Assembly (NCBI GenBank): GCA_023055425.1
Contig: JALGPY010000008.1
Location: 19,007,359-19,071,358, forward strand
DNA from: Linanthus parryae
Lineage: Eukaryota > Streptophyta > Magnoliopsida > Ericales > Polemoniaceae
Direction: 5' to 3'
Length of the DNA stretch: 64,000 bases
The notes under the pieces: generated by a model
Seen by the model: the letters and a program-made list of their open reading frames with translations, nothing else
Database searches by the model: none
Told to the model about the DNA's origin: nothing
Part shown: piece after piece, positions 41,756 to 52,574 of the stretch
Layout of the letters: every line of letters starts with the position of its first letter
Position numbering within the stretch: position 1 is the stretch's first letter
Program-made: the position numbers and the translations under genes

Positions 41756-43740
41756 GCTGAGTTGATGAAAATTTGATGTAGCATGACATTACTTTTGAGG
41801 AACATTCATTATGACTTAGTCAAGTTGAGCAGCTTTAGCTGTATGAGAACCGGCAAAGTCAGATAGAGTGTAAGATAACTGCACGAAGTTGCAAATGGAG
41901 AATTTTGAAGTCCCATTGATTATTTTCTATAATATGAAGCTATTTTCTTCGTAGCCATTTGGTGATGTTTGGTTTGGTATGTATATTATCTTCAAATTGG
42001 TGTTGCTATGATATCATGAATTAGCAGCCAAGTTGGCGAATCGAGATGTGAAATGCTTGATCTGAATTTGAGAAAACCTGTTTTTAGTATTTCTGAAATA
42101 ATTAATTTTACGACTTATTAAATCCCCGTTTAGTGAAAGCATTTTTCTTTGTGGATAGAATGGGAGGCTGTAGCAAACAGGAAAGGAATGGAGCTTCATG
42201 CGGAATGGTTTCCTTTTGAAATAGATAAAAGCTTGCTTTAACATTCTATAGGGAGGGAATGGTTATCAAATTTTCTTCTTTGTACATTCTGAAGAACTTC
42301 ATTAGTTCCCATATGATATGGCTTATGAAGCATAACACCCGCACTGTTTATGTTTTCTTTCTAGTGGTCGATTAATGACTTTGCTCGGTTATGTATATAA
42401 TTCTGGAGATATAATTTTTTTGGTTCACTATCAATGTTCAGTGTTGATGCATAGATTCTATAAGGTCATGCATTTCTTTGTGTTTCATCTTTGCTAGTTT
42501 ACCTCCACCCTTTAGAATGCCTTGCTCTCTTGTTGTAGTAATGCCTTCTGTGATGTTTCATCTTGAAGGCCCACGAAAGTGACATCAGCACGCAGCAAAT
42601 GCATATTCGAGATTTTGGATGTAGATGTGTATATACTTCTTTGATGTTGCCTAATTTTCTATTTGTTTTGTGTGTGTGTGTGTTCTTCGGAAAATGCTTA
42701 CTGGTTTGCTTCTACATTTGAATATTCCGTGCTCTCTTCTTTTATAGATGCTTCAGCTTTTGGAGTTTTACCTTGAAGGATCAGTATTAGCTACCACAAT
42801 TCACTCGCACCCCCACGAATTGTGAATTGGATCACGCGTTCCGAAACGTGGAACACCAGCGATCCAGATCGCTTAATTTGGCGATCCCTATTTTTCACTA
42901 TGTTCACCTAAAGAATCTATGTAAAAAGGGGGAATTTGGCCAAGTTACATCCATTTTTAGAGTATTGACTTTTAAATATTTCATATATTGAGCAGTTTTA
43001 CACTTTATTATTTGAGATAAATGGTAAAACAGTTATAAAAGTATCCAAAGAAGCCTACCCCTGGCGTACCGAATTCCATAGGGTATGATGTTCCACGGTC
43101 CCGTTCCCATTCCACGAGTCGGAACGATCCGTGTTCCAGGTAACTTAGGATTAGAGCTATCAAGGGGAAAAGGGGACTGCCAAACAGGCCCAGACCGGCT
43201 CGGTTCAGGGCTGAACCGCCCGCCCTGGGACCCAGGTGGTCCAGGACTGCCCCTAGCACATTTGGGAGTAGATGTACATGAAGTTGATGCCTGCCGAAGT
43301 TTCCCTATAGGCAGAATTGCTCTCGGAATATCAGTTCATTTAATTTTGCTTTCCCCTTCGCTGTATTGTGTATTTTTGCATTTTGTTCAGCAAAAGCATG
43401 GCTGTTGTGTTCATCAGTGCCCCTGTGCATTGGCACCACCTCCTTTCAGCTCCAAAATCGTCTGAAAAACCACCATTTTATTTTTCATTTTTCTCACCAA
43501 GTCCGTGGTGCCAAGGCAAGAAGTGACCCAGTGTCACGAGCCTAGGTACGAGAGAAAACCGCGGCACCCACCCCTCCCAGAGTCGTAGCTAGGCACCACT
43601 TGTGCCAGTTGCCCCCTTCCCCTCTGGCATTCTATGTGCGTGTTTGCATTTGCTTATTCAGGCACAACTGGTAGTCTGGTACTAATCTGTTCATGCATTG
43701 CATGCTATATGTACATGTATAAATTCACTTATTATTATTG
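41756..43740. other. mTERF 3' flank and intergenic DNA
   Basis: No further coding sequence recognised. Contains a short (GT)n run at about 42671-42682. At 42770-43260 a GC-richer patch with repeated GTTCC/GGAAC words (for example GTTCCGAAACGTGGAAC) may be part of an unknown repeat. Confidence 0.45.
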
Positions 43741-43741
43741 A

Positions 43742-44146
43742 TTGAGATTCTGTAGCACGACTTCAGTTCTCATTCTAGTACGTAGTTTGTTTTATACTAA
43801 TCTTGGTTTGGACTTGGATTTCATGGAGAAGCTGACATGGCTATTCGGTTCAGACAGCAATTTGCTAGGACCTCAAATAGATCGATTACGCCATATCACA
43901 TGTTCAGGATGGGTAAAAGTTATAAGCCCGTATATTGCTTGTTTTGACTTCTTTTTTTGGTCCCAAAGATTTAAATATTTCATGTTTCCATCAAGGGTCT
44001 CAATACACGTTTCCATCAAGGGTCAGGGTTTCATTAAACCATGCTAATCTGTTGGCTGCCATCAAATGCAGGTAAAAAGAAGTTTCAGGGACGAGGAAGG
44101 AAACTGGGTGGATGTGGAGATTTTGGGAAGGAACTCACTCACATGA
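43742..44146 (+). pseudogene. Possible two-exon host gene fragment
   Basis: The plus-strand frame MEKLTWLFGSDSNLLGPQID...CSGW ends at a donor GTAAAAG (43913). An acceptor AAATGCAG ends at 44071. Joining in phase 0 gives VKRSFRDEEGNWVDVEILG and a stop at 44144-44146. Splice sites and frame agree, but I recognise no family and see no start with context. Could be chance or a remnant of a duplicated gene. Confidence 0.3.
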
Positions 44147-44639
44147 ACATATCAAGCTGATGAAGGAAGGTGCTCTTTTGAACCTACCTACAGAACCTTT
44201 GATCGTAACGGTGGATGGTGTTGAAGGGAAATGATTCGGTTGGAGATGGTTTACAGGCCATGTTGGTCTCAGAGGTGGGCTACGTGATATGATGGGAGGC
44301 AACAAAGATAACAAGTGTCCTCAGAATGATTGAAGATTTCCCTTCCAAGTTCATGACATCAAATTCAGTATGCTATCTGGATTTGTGGGTATAGTCAGCG
44401 TTCAGATTCTTGATGGTTACCTCGGGGTATGGCAACGTTCAAATTTACTAGAATATCCTTTATTTTACGTAATACTTTTATTGGGAATTGAAAAAAAATA
44501 ATGATGTGAAAAAAGGTATTGAGGGAAGGACGAATATGATTGAGAATGAAGCTTGTTGGGTGGTGGGAAATGGAAGGTGTAAAAGTGTTCTTAATGATAG
44601 ACGGGTTCCTTCTCTAAACTCTAAAGTCCCACAAGATTG
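44147..44639. other. Intergenic stretch, nothing recognised
   Basis: No supported coding or repeat feature on either strand. Confidence 0.4.
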
Positions 44640-45160
44640 AACCAAATCCCAGAATCCCTCAGAATTTAAAGGTTGTTGATCTTATCAATAATAACACAAG
44701 AAGATTGAAGTTATCTCTGGTGAAACATTTATTTGCAGAAAGGGAAGTTGAAGTCGTTTTGTCAACTCCTTCGTCTTGGTTTTACAAGGGGGTACTTTCT
44801 TGCGTGACTTCGTGAAAGTAATGGTGAATATTCGGTGAAAACATGCACCAAGCAGCCAGGTTGTGTTATGAAGTCAAGAAAGGTAATTCAATTCCAAATG
44901 CTCATAAAGCTTCTACTTCACACAATTTTCCTAAAGAATACTGAAAGATTCCTTTGGTCTTCTTCTTCCCTCCCTCCAAAAATATTGCATTTTTGGTGGA
45001 AATTGAGTCATGGTGCTGTAGCAACCCAGTACAATCTTTTTGTTCAAAAGAGCAGTAATTCCATGATGTTTCCCATTTGTGGTGAAAGGGAAGAAACTTT
45101 GAACATTTTCTTTTTCATTGTGGCTGGACTTTCCTGGGGTAGTCCAATATAAAGAGCTGG
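44640..45160 (+). pseudogene. LINE-C remnant (ORF2 C-terminal region)
   Basis: Plus-strand pieces typical of the plant LINE ORF2 tail: LKLSLVKHLFAEREVEVVLS, then NGEYSVKT, then SLPPKILHFWWKLSHGAVAT and FPICGEREETLNIFFF, the CPLC...ETxxHLF.xC zinc-binding (zf-RVT) region. Stops and frame changes occur between pieces. It lies opposite in orientation to LINE-A and LINE-B. Its ends are not defined. Confidence 0.75.
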
Positions 45161-46188
45161 TTAAACCATCTTGTTGAGCAGGTTTTAATTAAAGAAATTT
45201 CTGGAGAAGTTTTGTTGACATGTGCTGCTGTGCTATTTGGAGATCAAGAAACAAATCAGTGTATGAGCATTGTAGACCAAACTCACAGTAATTACTTGCA
45301 GAAGAGAGATTTCAGGAGAGTTAGGATCAAAAAAGAAGTTAATGAGATTTCAGGAGAGTGAGGAGAAGAAAAAAAAGGAAAACCAAGGCCACCAAAAAAA
45401 TAAGTGGATCCATTGCTGGCATTATTAAGTAGAAAAACCCCATCTCCAGAGAAGCAGAAATACAATGTAATTGCAGGCTGGAATAAGGAGCAAAGTCATC
45501 TGGGTTGGATTTTGAGAAATTCAAAATCCAACCCAGATTACAGACTCTGCTTTTTCTCTAATCCTTCCACATCCACTTGGTACTTGTCTGGTTGTAAGCT
45601 GAAGAAGGAATGTGCTCTTTTGAGTTATGAAGCTTTCGAGTAGTTTGTTTAATATACTATCTTTTCTGCGGGTTTTAATTGTCTGTAAAAACTCGTGAAG
45701 AAGGTTATGTTGTCATAATACAATCACCCTGAAATTCTGCAGGCTGTGTGAGACTGAGGGATGAGAGACGGACTCATGTGATGAGCTTCTGTGGGAACTC
45801 TGCAGACACCAATGGTTACCCTTGGTAGGGGGATTCTTGCTATTTACAAGGGCTTAAAGCACATCATACTCTAGGCAGCTTGAACAACCTCCTGGAGGTT
45901 GAATATGATTCTTGCTTGATGCAGTGCGGATGAGATTAACGATGTGGATGATGAAGTTAGCCGTAGATATGCTCTTATCCTTGATGATATCAGGAACTTT
46001 GCTCATCGTCTCTGCATATTTCAATGTAATGTGTGGTTTATAGATAGCTTTCTACTGTAATTTCTTTAGTATAGGTGGCTGTCAAACATTATGCACTAGG
46101 AAAAAAGATATATTGATTTTAGTTGTCGAACAGCCTCGGTTACTTGAAGCGAAGGAGTTGTCCAAGACGATAGCCTGGCCGCGGCGGC

Positions 46189-46198
<10 letters not shown>
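45161..46198. other. Intergenic stretch left of LINE-A
   Basis: No gene recognised. An imperfect inverted pair TCTGGGTTGGATTTTGA/TCAAAATCCAACCCAGA meets at about 45499-45535 and would form a long hairpin. A short plus-strand peptide EINDVDDEVSRRYALILDDI near 45930-45990 may be a coding scrap. Confidence 0.4.

Positions 46199-46269
<71 letters not shown>
46199..46269. repeat. (AAT)n microsatellite at the 3' end of LINE-A
   Basis: About 23 units of AAT on the plus strand, which is (ATT)n at the 3' end of minus-strand LINE-A. It follows directly on the LINE 3' untranslated piece (46270-46386). Best read as the element's simple-repeat tail rather than an independent microsatellite. Confidence 0.8.
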
Positions 46270-46386
46270 TTTTAGAGGTAGACAACTTCTATTAATATAA
46301 ATTCGTGGGATTAGAGAACCCCATTACATCTTTCTAAGGAAATTGGGCCCATGTAGGGTGACTGCCTAACCAAACGAATTTGTTTG

Positions 46387-46832
46387 TGTTAGCATTATGT
46401 GCGCCCATGTGGGGTGCACAGTGCAATTAACCTAAACTTATGGGTTTAGGTGAGACAAGCTCAAACCTTATGGGGTTAGTAGCAAGGACAAACCCTAGGG
46501 GGTTATGTTGCAATAGGCTATAAGTCTGTCTATATAAGGAGACAGCCTCCTATTATTTTATACACAATACTGTAGAGATCATGTGCTGATCATAATACAG
46601 TAAACCCTAGACTCTCTCTTCAACTAGCCTCCATTGGGTGGAACTTGGTGTGGATCAGAGCTCTCGTCCTAGTGATTCGAGCCAGATTGTGGGAGCAAGA
46701 AGAGCACGTGAAAGCAAGCACCCTACGATCATCCGTCGCGCTTAGGAGCTAAGGAAGACAAGGTAAACACATGAATCTTCCGCTATAATTCATGTTGTAG
46801 ATCTGTATGTGATAGATCTTGTACGTCCTTCA
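46387..46832 (+). repeat. Copia-2 5' LTR (446 bp)
   Basis: Starts TGTTAGCATTATGTGCG and ends CGTCCTTCA. A TATATAAGG box lies at 46531-46539 and splits U3 from R/U5. No difference from the 3' LTR was seen. Confidence 0.97.
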
Positions 46833-46834
46833 TT

Positions 46835-46848
46835 GGTATCAGAGCCTT
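46835..46848 (+). other. Copia-2 primer binding site
   Basis: TGGTATCAGAGCCT two bases after the LTR (spacer TT at 46833-46834), complementary to initiator tRNA-Met. Confidence 0.9.
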
Positions 46849-47149
46849 AGGCTTGTTTTTCGTGCCTAGTTATGCGTTCCCGAATCAGATAAAAAATTCG
46901 AGTTTTTGAAATTTCATAATCTGTTAGTAAAACCTATATGGTCAGATAGGGTTTTTCTCAAGGATTCCAGAAATATAAATTTTGTAATTTTTGGACGAAC
47001 AGAGAATTAGTTATGAATTTTCTAAGATTCGAAACAGTATAAATCTGGACTGTTTGATCTGAGCAGTAAAAAGATTTTTTCAAAACATGTTAAAATTGGG
47101 TTTTGAACACATAATCTTGATCTACGTGAAACGACGATTCCAACGATGT

Positions 47150-47545
47150 AAAGATCGCCGGAAACGGAGGCCGGGAAGGCGGCGCGTGGGCTTCACGCGC
47201 CACCGACGCCGCCTCCACGCGCGGCCACGCGCCGCCACGCGCCAAGGGGCTGGCGGCGGCTGCTGACGTGGCCCTAGGGCTGACGTGGCAGATGACGTGG
47301 CAGCCACGTCAGCAATTGCTGACGTGGCAGCCACGCGGTGCCACGTCAACAATTGCTGACGTGGCAGCCACGCGGGCTGCTGACGTGGCATGGTGATGTG
47401 GAGGGTGACGTGGCAGCTGACGTCAGTACGTGGCTGACGTGGCATGCCATGTGGCAGCTGACGTGGCTCTCGGGCCGCGTCGGCGCGCGACGGAGGCGGA
47501 CTCGCCCACGCGCGGCGGCGCGTGTGGGCGCGTGAGCCCTCCTCC
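47150..47545 (+). promoter_or_regulatory. GC-rich leader with a TGACGTGG motif array
   Basis: Between 47264 and 47466 the octamer TGACGTGG occurs nine times on the plus strand (47264, 47281, 47293, 47320, 47357, 47381, 47406, 47435, 47459) and twice as CCACGTCA (47304, 47341). A TGACGTCA palindrome lies at 47418. These are ACGT-core sites of the C-box/G-box type, known targets of plant bZIP factors, and match the UPR-type core TGACGTGG. The array lies in the transcribed leader, so it could act as a downstream enhancer or as RNA structure. Both roles are inference. Confidence 0.7.
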
Positions 47546-48583
47546 GGCCACTATTTTTCGCCAAATTTTTTTCAACATGCTCAGAATTAAATTTCCTATT
47601 TTCTGGGATTTTTTCATAATTTTTGGAAAAACAGAAAATTTATTATTTTCCAGATTAATTAATTAGTGTTTAGCACACTTCCCGAGGCAATTAGACGTCC
47701 TTAAACACACTGTTTTGAGCCCAAATTTTTACAGGAGACTTAGGACATTTTTCCCTACCTTATGAGATAGGAGGTGAGATCCTAGGTAGTTGGGAGCGAT
47801 TTTCGATCTTATTAGTTGATTGATTTATTGCCTATTAATTTCCAGTAATTATTCTTTAGTTCTGGAAATTTCCAGAAAATTCCAGTATGTTTATTTTATT
47901 ATTATACATGCTGTTGTGGGTTGAATGGATGTGTTTGATGCATGGATGTGGCTTAGATGGTTTTATATTTGGTTTTTGGTTTTGAATATGTAATCAATTA
48001 AAATACGACCTGCGTGTCGTGCCTCTCTACATACTCTATTGTCTTCTCTTCTCATCTAAATCGCCTATTAGAGGTTACTTCTTAGAAATAAGATATTTAG
48101 TGAAGATTGAAGAATAGAAGCTTCAAGAGAGGTGGCCAAACCAAAAGCTATGGCGCAAGGTGCATGAAGCAAAGAGACGAACAGGGAAGCTTCAAGGAGC
48201 ACTCGAGATGAGGCGAGATCCATGAGGCGAGAAGTTCAAGACTTGCTCAAGACGTACTCTCAATAGTGGGAGTGCACCTTAGGGGCCACATCCATTGCAT
48301 ATTTATTTATGCTTATGCTTGTTTTATGTTATAACTGCGTGTGATTGGATATAACTGTATAACCTCGCATGCTAAAGAACTAAAACGAAAGAGCTCACAT
48401 TAAGAGAGGATTAAAATTAATAGGGAATCGTAAGTGACGATATTTGATTCCTAGAATTGCTGCTAGGTTTTGGTGGAGTCCTTATGAAGAACTATGAAGT
48501 TTTAATCTTATCTAAATGTTTGTAGGAGCTAAAACAAATGCTAGTAATTAACTTCCGCTTTGTCTCATTTTTTTTCAGTTACA
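47546..48583 (+). other. Copia-2 leader before gag
   Basis: About 1 kb without a recognisable gene. It ends in CATTTTTTTTCAG/TTACAATG (48566-48586), which looks like a 3' splice site eight bases before the gag ATG. A leader intron that removes the GC-rich block is therefore possible but unproven. Confidence 0.45.
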
Positions 48584-49384
48584 ATGACTCAACTACTTAA
48601 AACTGCTGTAATACTGAACGAGGATAATTTCCATACATGGTATAGAAGCGTGATTGTCCGCTTCCTAGAGCTGGATTTGTCTGAGCACTTGCATGTGTCA
48701 AAGATCGAGCCTTTGGAGCCCGAGGGAGGCCCAACTGAGGCATATAGGCGTGATGTTGAGGCTTACCAGAAATGGAAAGTTGATGACGACATTGTATGCC
48801 TAGAATTGATGGATCTAGTGAGATTTGAACTCCTAGAGTCAATCGAGATTGATTACGCGAGTAAGTTTTGGGAAGACATTCTGGCAAAGTATGGGATAAC
48901 CGATAGTTTCCGTGAGCAATACCTATTGAGGATGCTTACCACTGTGGTGAAGAAAGATTGTGACTCTATGGAAAAGCACCTAAGGGCCTTATCTTTTTAT
49001 ATTACTGAGCTTATTAATTCTGGGTATGAATTGTCCGATGAAAGGCAACTTAGAGCTGTGAGGACATCTTTACCAAAGTCATGGGAACCCGTGAGACAGG
49101 TGTTGGCTAATTCAGAGGATATTAGAACGTTTGGAGATGCCAAACGATATCTATTGTTCGAAGATCATAGACTGGAGTTTGCCAGAACTAGCAGCTCAAC
49201 ACTGGAGGTAGAGAGCTCATTCTTGGCCACTGGGCCGAGTGGGAGCGATGCGGGATACGACCCGAGAGGCCAATTGGGGCCACGCCCAAAGATTAGTAAA
49301 ATCCAAGTGGGACGGAGGTCCAGAAACATGAAACGAGTTAAGTGCTTCAACTGTCAGGCATATGGCCACTTTGCTCGTGATTGA
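48584..49384 (+). CDS. Copia-2 gag (ends at a TGA inside the zinc knuckle)
   Basis: ATG 48584 gives MTQLLKTAVILNEDNFHTWY, the UBN2-type gag start of Ty1/copia elements, then helical capsid regions (YLLRMLTTVVKKDCDSMEKH, ITELINSGYELSDERQLRAV). The C-terminal zinc knuckle reads C-F-N-C-Q-A-Y-G-H-F-A-R-D and should end in Cys; that codon is TGA (49382-49384). The downstream frame is the same, so pol follows in frame after the stop. The product would still be a gag of about 266 residues but lacks the last zinc ligand. Confidence 0.88.
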   Translation: MTQLLKTAVILNEDNFHTWYRSVIVRFLELDLSEHLHVSKIEPLEPEGGPTEAYRRDVEAYQKWKVDDDIVCLELMDLVRFELLESIEIDYASKFWEDILAKYGITDSFREQYLLRMLTTVVKKDCDSMEKHLRALSFYITELINSGYELSDERQLRAVRTSLPKSWEPVRQVLANSEDIRTFGDAKRYLLFEDHRLEFARTSSSTLEVESSFLATGPSGSDAGYDPRGQLGPRPKISKIQVGRRSRNMKRVKCFNCQAYGHFARD

Positions 49385-52300
49385 ACCGAGCCAAAGGTAC
49401 ACTATAATCCAAACTCTGACTGTTTTGTTATAAGTCAAGTTTATATTGCTGATTCCCCTAATGAGTGGGTTTTGGATTCAGGTGCGAGTGACCACCTAGC
49501 ATGCGATCGTGACGCGTGCACGGATTATAGGCGTGTACCAGTGGGCAGTAGAAGAGTGTACATGGGGAACAACTCCTTCGTTGATGTAGTGGGCATTGAC
49601 ACATATCAGCTGAAGATGAGGTCTGGAGAGACGCTTGTCCTTCATGATGTTCTTTACGCTCCTGATGCACGCAAGAATTTAGTTTCAGTTTCTAGACTTA
49701 TGGATATGGATTACAGACTTGTTTTTGAGGGTAGAGTTGCCAAACTGTTTTGTGGCAATTCATCTTTTGGCACTGCTTTGATATCTCGTGGTTTATTTTA
49801 TCTAGACATTATTGGTTCTAGCTTTGGTGATGTTTATGATTCTTGTTCATTCATTACGTCTTCTAGTGATGTTGATTCCACTAGATGGCATGCTAGATTG
49901 GGACATATAGGACATGACAGGATGAACAGGCTGGCCAAGGCAGGCCTACTTGGAAATATGTCCAAGATATCTTTACCTGTATGTGAGTGTTGCCTTGCAG
50001 GGAAAGCCAAACGCAAACCGTTCGGTAAAGCAGTAAGGGCTACTGAGCCTTTACAACTTATTCATTCTGATGTTTGCGGTCCATTAAATGTTAGAGCTAG
50101 ACATGGTGCTCGCTATTTCATCACATTTATAGATGATCACACTCGTTTCGGTTATGTGTACTTGATGACACATAAGTCTGAGGCACTAGGGTGCTTCAGA
50201 AAGTTCCTACAAGAGGTAGAGAACCAACTGGACAAAAGAGTTAAGGCTCTTAGGACAGACCGAGGTCGTGAATATCTATCCGAGCAAATTTAAGGAGCTC
50301 TGTGAGGAAAAAGGAATAGTGAGGCAGTTGACTATTCCCTTCACACCGCAGCAAAATGGTGTAGCGGAAAGAAGGAATAGAACACTGTTAGAGATGGTTC
50401 GTAGTATGATGGCAAATGCGAATCTGCCAATCTCCTTTTGGGGAGATGCATTGATGACAGCCACATACATACTGAACCGTGTGCCCACCAAGTCTGTAGC
50501 CACAACCCCTTACGAGATGTGGACCAAAAGGCAACCCGAATTGGGTCACCTTAGGCCATGGGGGTCGGCTGCCTATGTACGTAACGTCTCCCATGTCCAT
50601 GGGAAATTGGGTGCTATAGGAAAGAAGTGCATCTTCATACGATACTCTGAGCACTCTAAGGGTTACGTGTTCATAGCGCAACAGCCGGATGGCAGTCTAA
50701 CAGAAATGGAGTCGCGAGATGTTGAATTTCTCGAGGAAGATTTTCCTAGTCAGGGAGAAGCTCGTGGAGATGGCATTCTCTACGAGCAAGAGGAATCACT
50801 AGATGACACTCAATTCACCACTACTCAAGAGGAATTTGTTCCTATGGATCCTGAGAACAGTGGGAGCGTCTTACCTAGTGAGCAGCCCATCACATATGGT
50901 GATGATGCTGAAGAAGAAGAACCCTCTTTGCGTAGGAGCGCTCGTGGGAGCGTACCCCGTCGACGATTTGACATCGAAGGGGAGGCCATGGTGGTCACCA
51001 CGCAAGAAGATGATGAACCTAGGACATTGTCCGAGGCTCTATCATCACCTGACAAGAAAAAATGGGAGATTGCTTTACAAGAAGAACTAGAGTCAATGAA
51101 AACCAATCATGTTTGGGACCTAGTTGACTTGCCTCCTGGACGTAAGGCCATTGGAAACAAATGGGTTTTCAAGGTCAAGAGGAAGGCAGACGGAAGCGTG
51201 GAAAGGCATAAGGCCCGACTAGTGGCGAAAGGCTACACCCAACAGCAGGGTGTAGATTATGAGGAGACATTCTCGCCGGTCGTGAGAATAGCCTCTATTC
51301 GCCTTATACTAGCAATAGTAGCGAGCATGGACTTAGAGCTACATCAGATGGATGTTAAGACTGCGTTTCTCAATGGAGAATTAAACGAGGAGATCTATAT
51401 GGCTCAGCCGCAAGGCTTCGAGAAGAAAGGTCAAGAGCACCAAGTGTGCAAACTGGTTAAGTCCATATATGGGCTTAAACAGTCCTCAAGACAGTGGTAT
51501 ATGAAGTTCCATCAGGACATTGTAGCATATGGCTTTGCAATGGTAGATGAAGACCACTGTGTGTATGTCAAAAGCTCGGAAAATAAGTTCATGATTTTGT
51601 CTCTATATGTGGATGACATACTATTGGCAAGCAATGATATAGGAATGCTCAAGACCACCAAAGGGTGGTTGTTCTCTCGTTTTTCGATGAAGGATATAGG
51701 CGAGGCAAGCTACATCCTTGGGATTAAGATCCTGAGAGATCGTTCCCAACGACTTCTAGGATTGTCGCAAGAGGCGTACATCCAGAAAATACTGGAACGG
51801 TTTAGAATGTGCGATGCCAAACCACTTGACACTCCCATTGCGCATGGCGAGAAACTCAGTCAAGAGATGTGTCCCAAGAACCAACATGAGAGAGATCAAA
51901 TGGCCAAAGTACCCTATGCAAGTGCTGTCGGTAGCCTCATGTACGCAATGATGTGTACACGACCTGACATATGTCATGCGGTCGGTTTAGTTAGCAGATA
52001 TCAGTCTGATCCAGGCATTGGGCATTGGAAGGCTGTGAAAAGAATACTCCGATATCTCAAAGGGTCAAAGGATTTCGTGCTGTGCTATCGAGGCTCTGGG
52101 CTTCGACTTGTTGGCTACAGTGATGATGACTGGGGTGGGGACCTAGACGCACGAAAATCGACCTCAGGATACGTCTTCATGCTGGGTGGAGGAGCCATCA
52201 CGTGGCACAGTAGCAAGCAGACTTGCACTGCCTTATCAACCATGGAAGCTGAATATGTTGCCTGTTCTGCGGCAGCGCAGGAGAGTGTCTGGCTTAAGAG

Positions 52301-52574
52301 ATTCCTGGTCAGTCTACGTGTTGATAGACCTAGACCAGTGACGTTGCGCTGTGATAGTATGTCGGCCATAGCCTGTGCTAAGGACCCGAAGTACCACAGT
52401 AAAGCCAAACACATAGAGATAAAGTATCACTTCATTAGGGAGGTGGTAGCTAAAGGAGATGTTTCTTTAGAGCACATTCCTACGAATCAGATGTTAGCTG
52501 ATCCCATGACCAAACCTTTGTTAAGGCATGTTTTTACTGGTCATGTTAGGAGTATGGGCTTAAGTAGATGGTGA
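49385..52574 (+). pseudogene. Copia-2 pol (protease, integrase, RT, RNase H) with one frameshift
   Basis: Protease: EWVLDSGASDHLACD (DSGA). Integrase: WHARLGHIGHDRMNRL and CECCLAGKAKRKPFG (HHCC), then HSDVCGPLNV (Asp), ALRTDRGREYL (Asp) and QQNGVAERRNRTLLEM (Glu). RT: GNKWVFKVKRKADGSVERHK, MDVKTAFLNGELNEEIYM and SLYVDDILLASND (YVDD). RNase H: VGYSDDDWGGDLDARKSTSG, LSTMEAEYVACSAAAQE and CDSMSAIACAKDPKYH. All catalytic residues are present. One extra base in GAGCAAATTTAAG (50282-50293) breaks the frame inside integrase; the stop TAA follows at once. Otherwise the frame is open to TGA 52572-52574. Confidence 0.93.

Noticed and set aside
46082..46285. Poly-Tyr ORF on the minus strand
   Set aside because: It is the translation of the (ATT)n tail of LINE-A.
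50388..51106. Minus-strand ORFs within Copia-2 pol
   Set aside because: Antisense shadows of an intact, motif-rich plus-strand reading frame.
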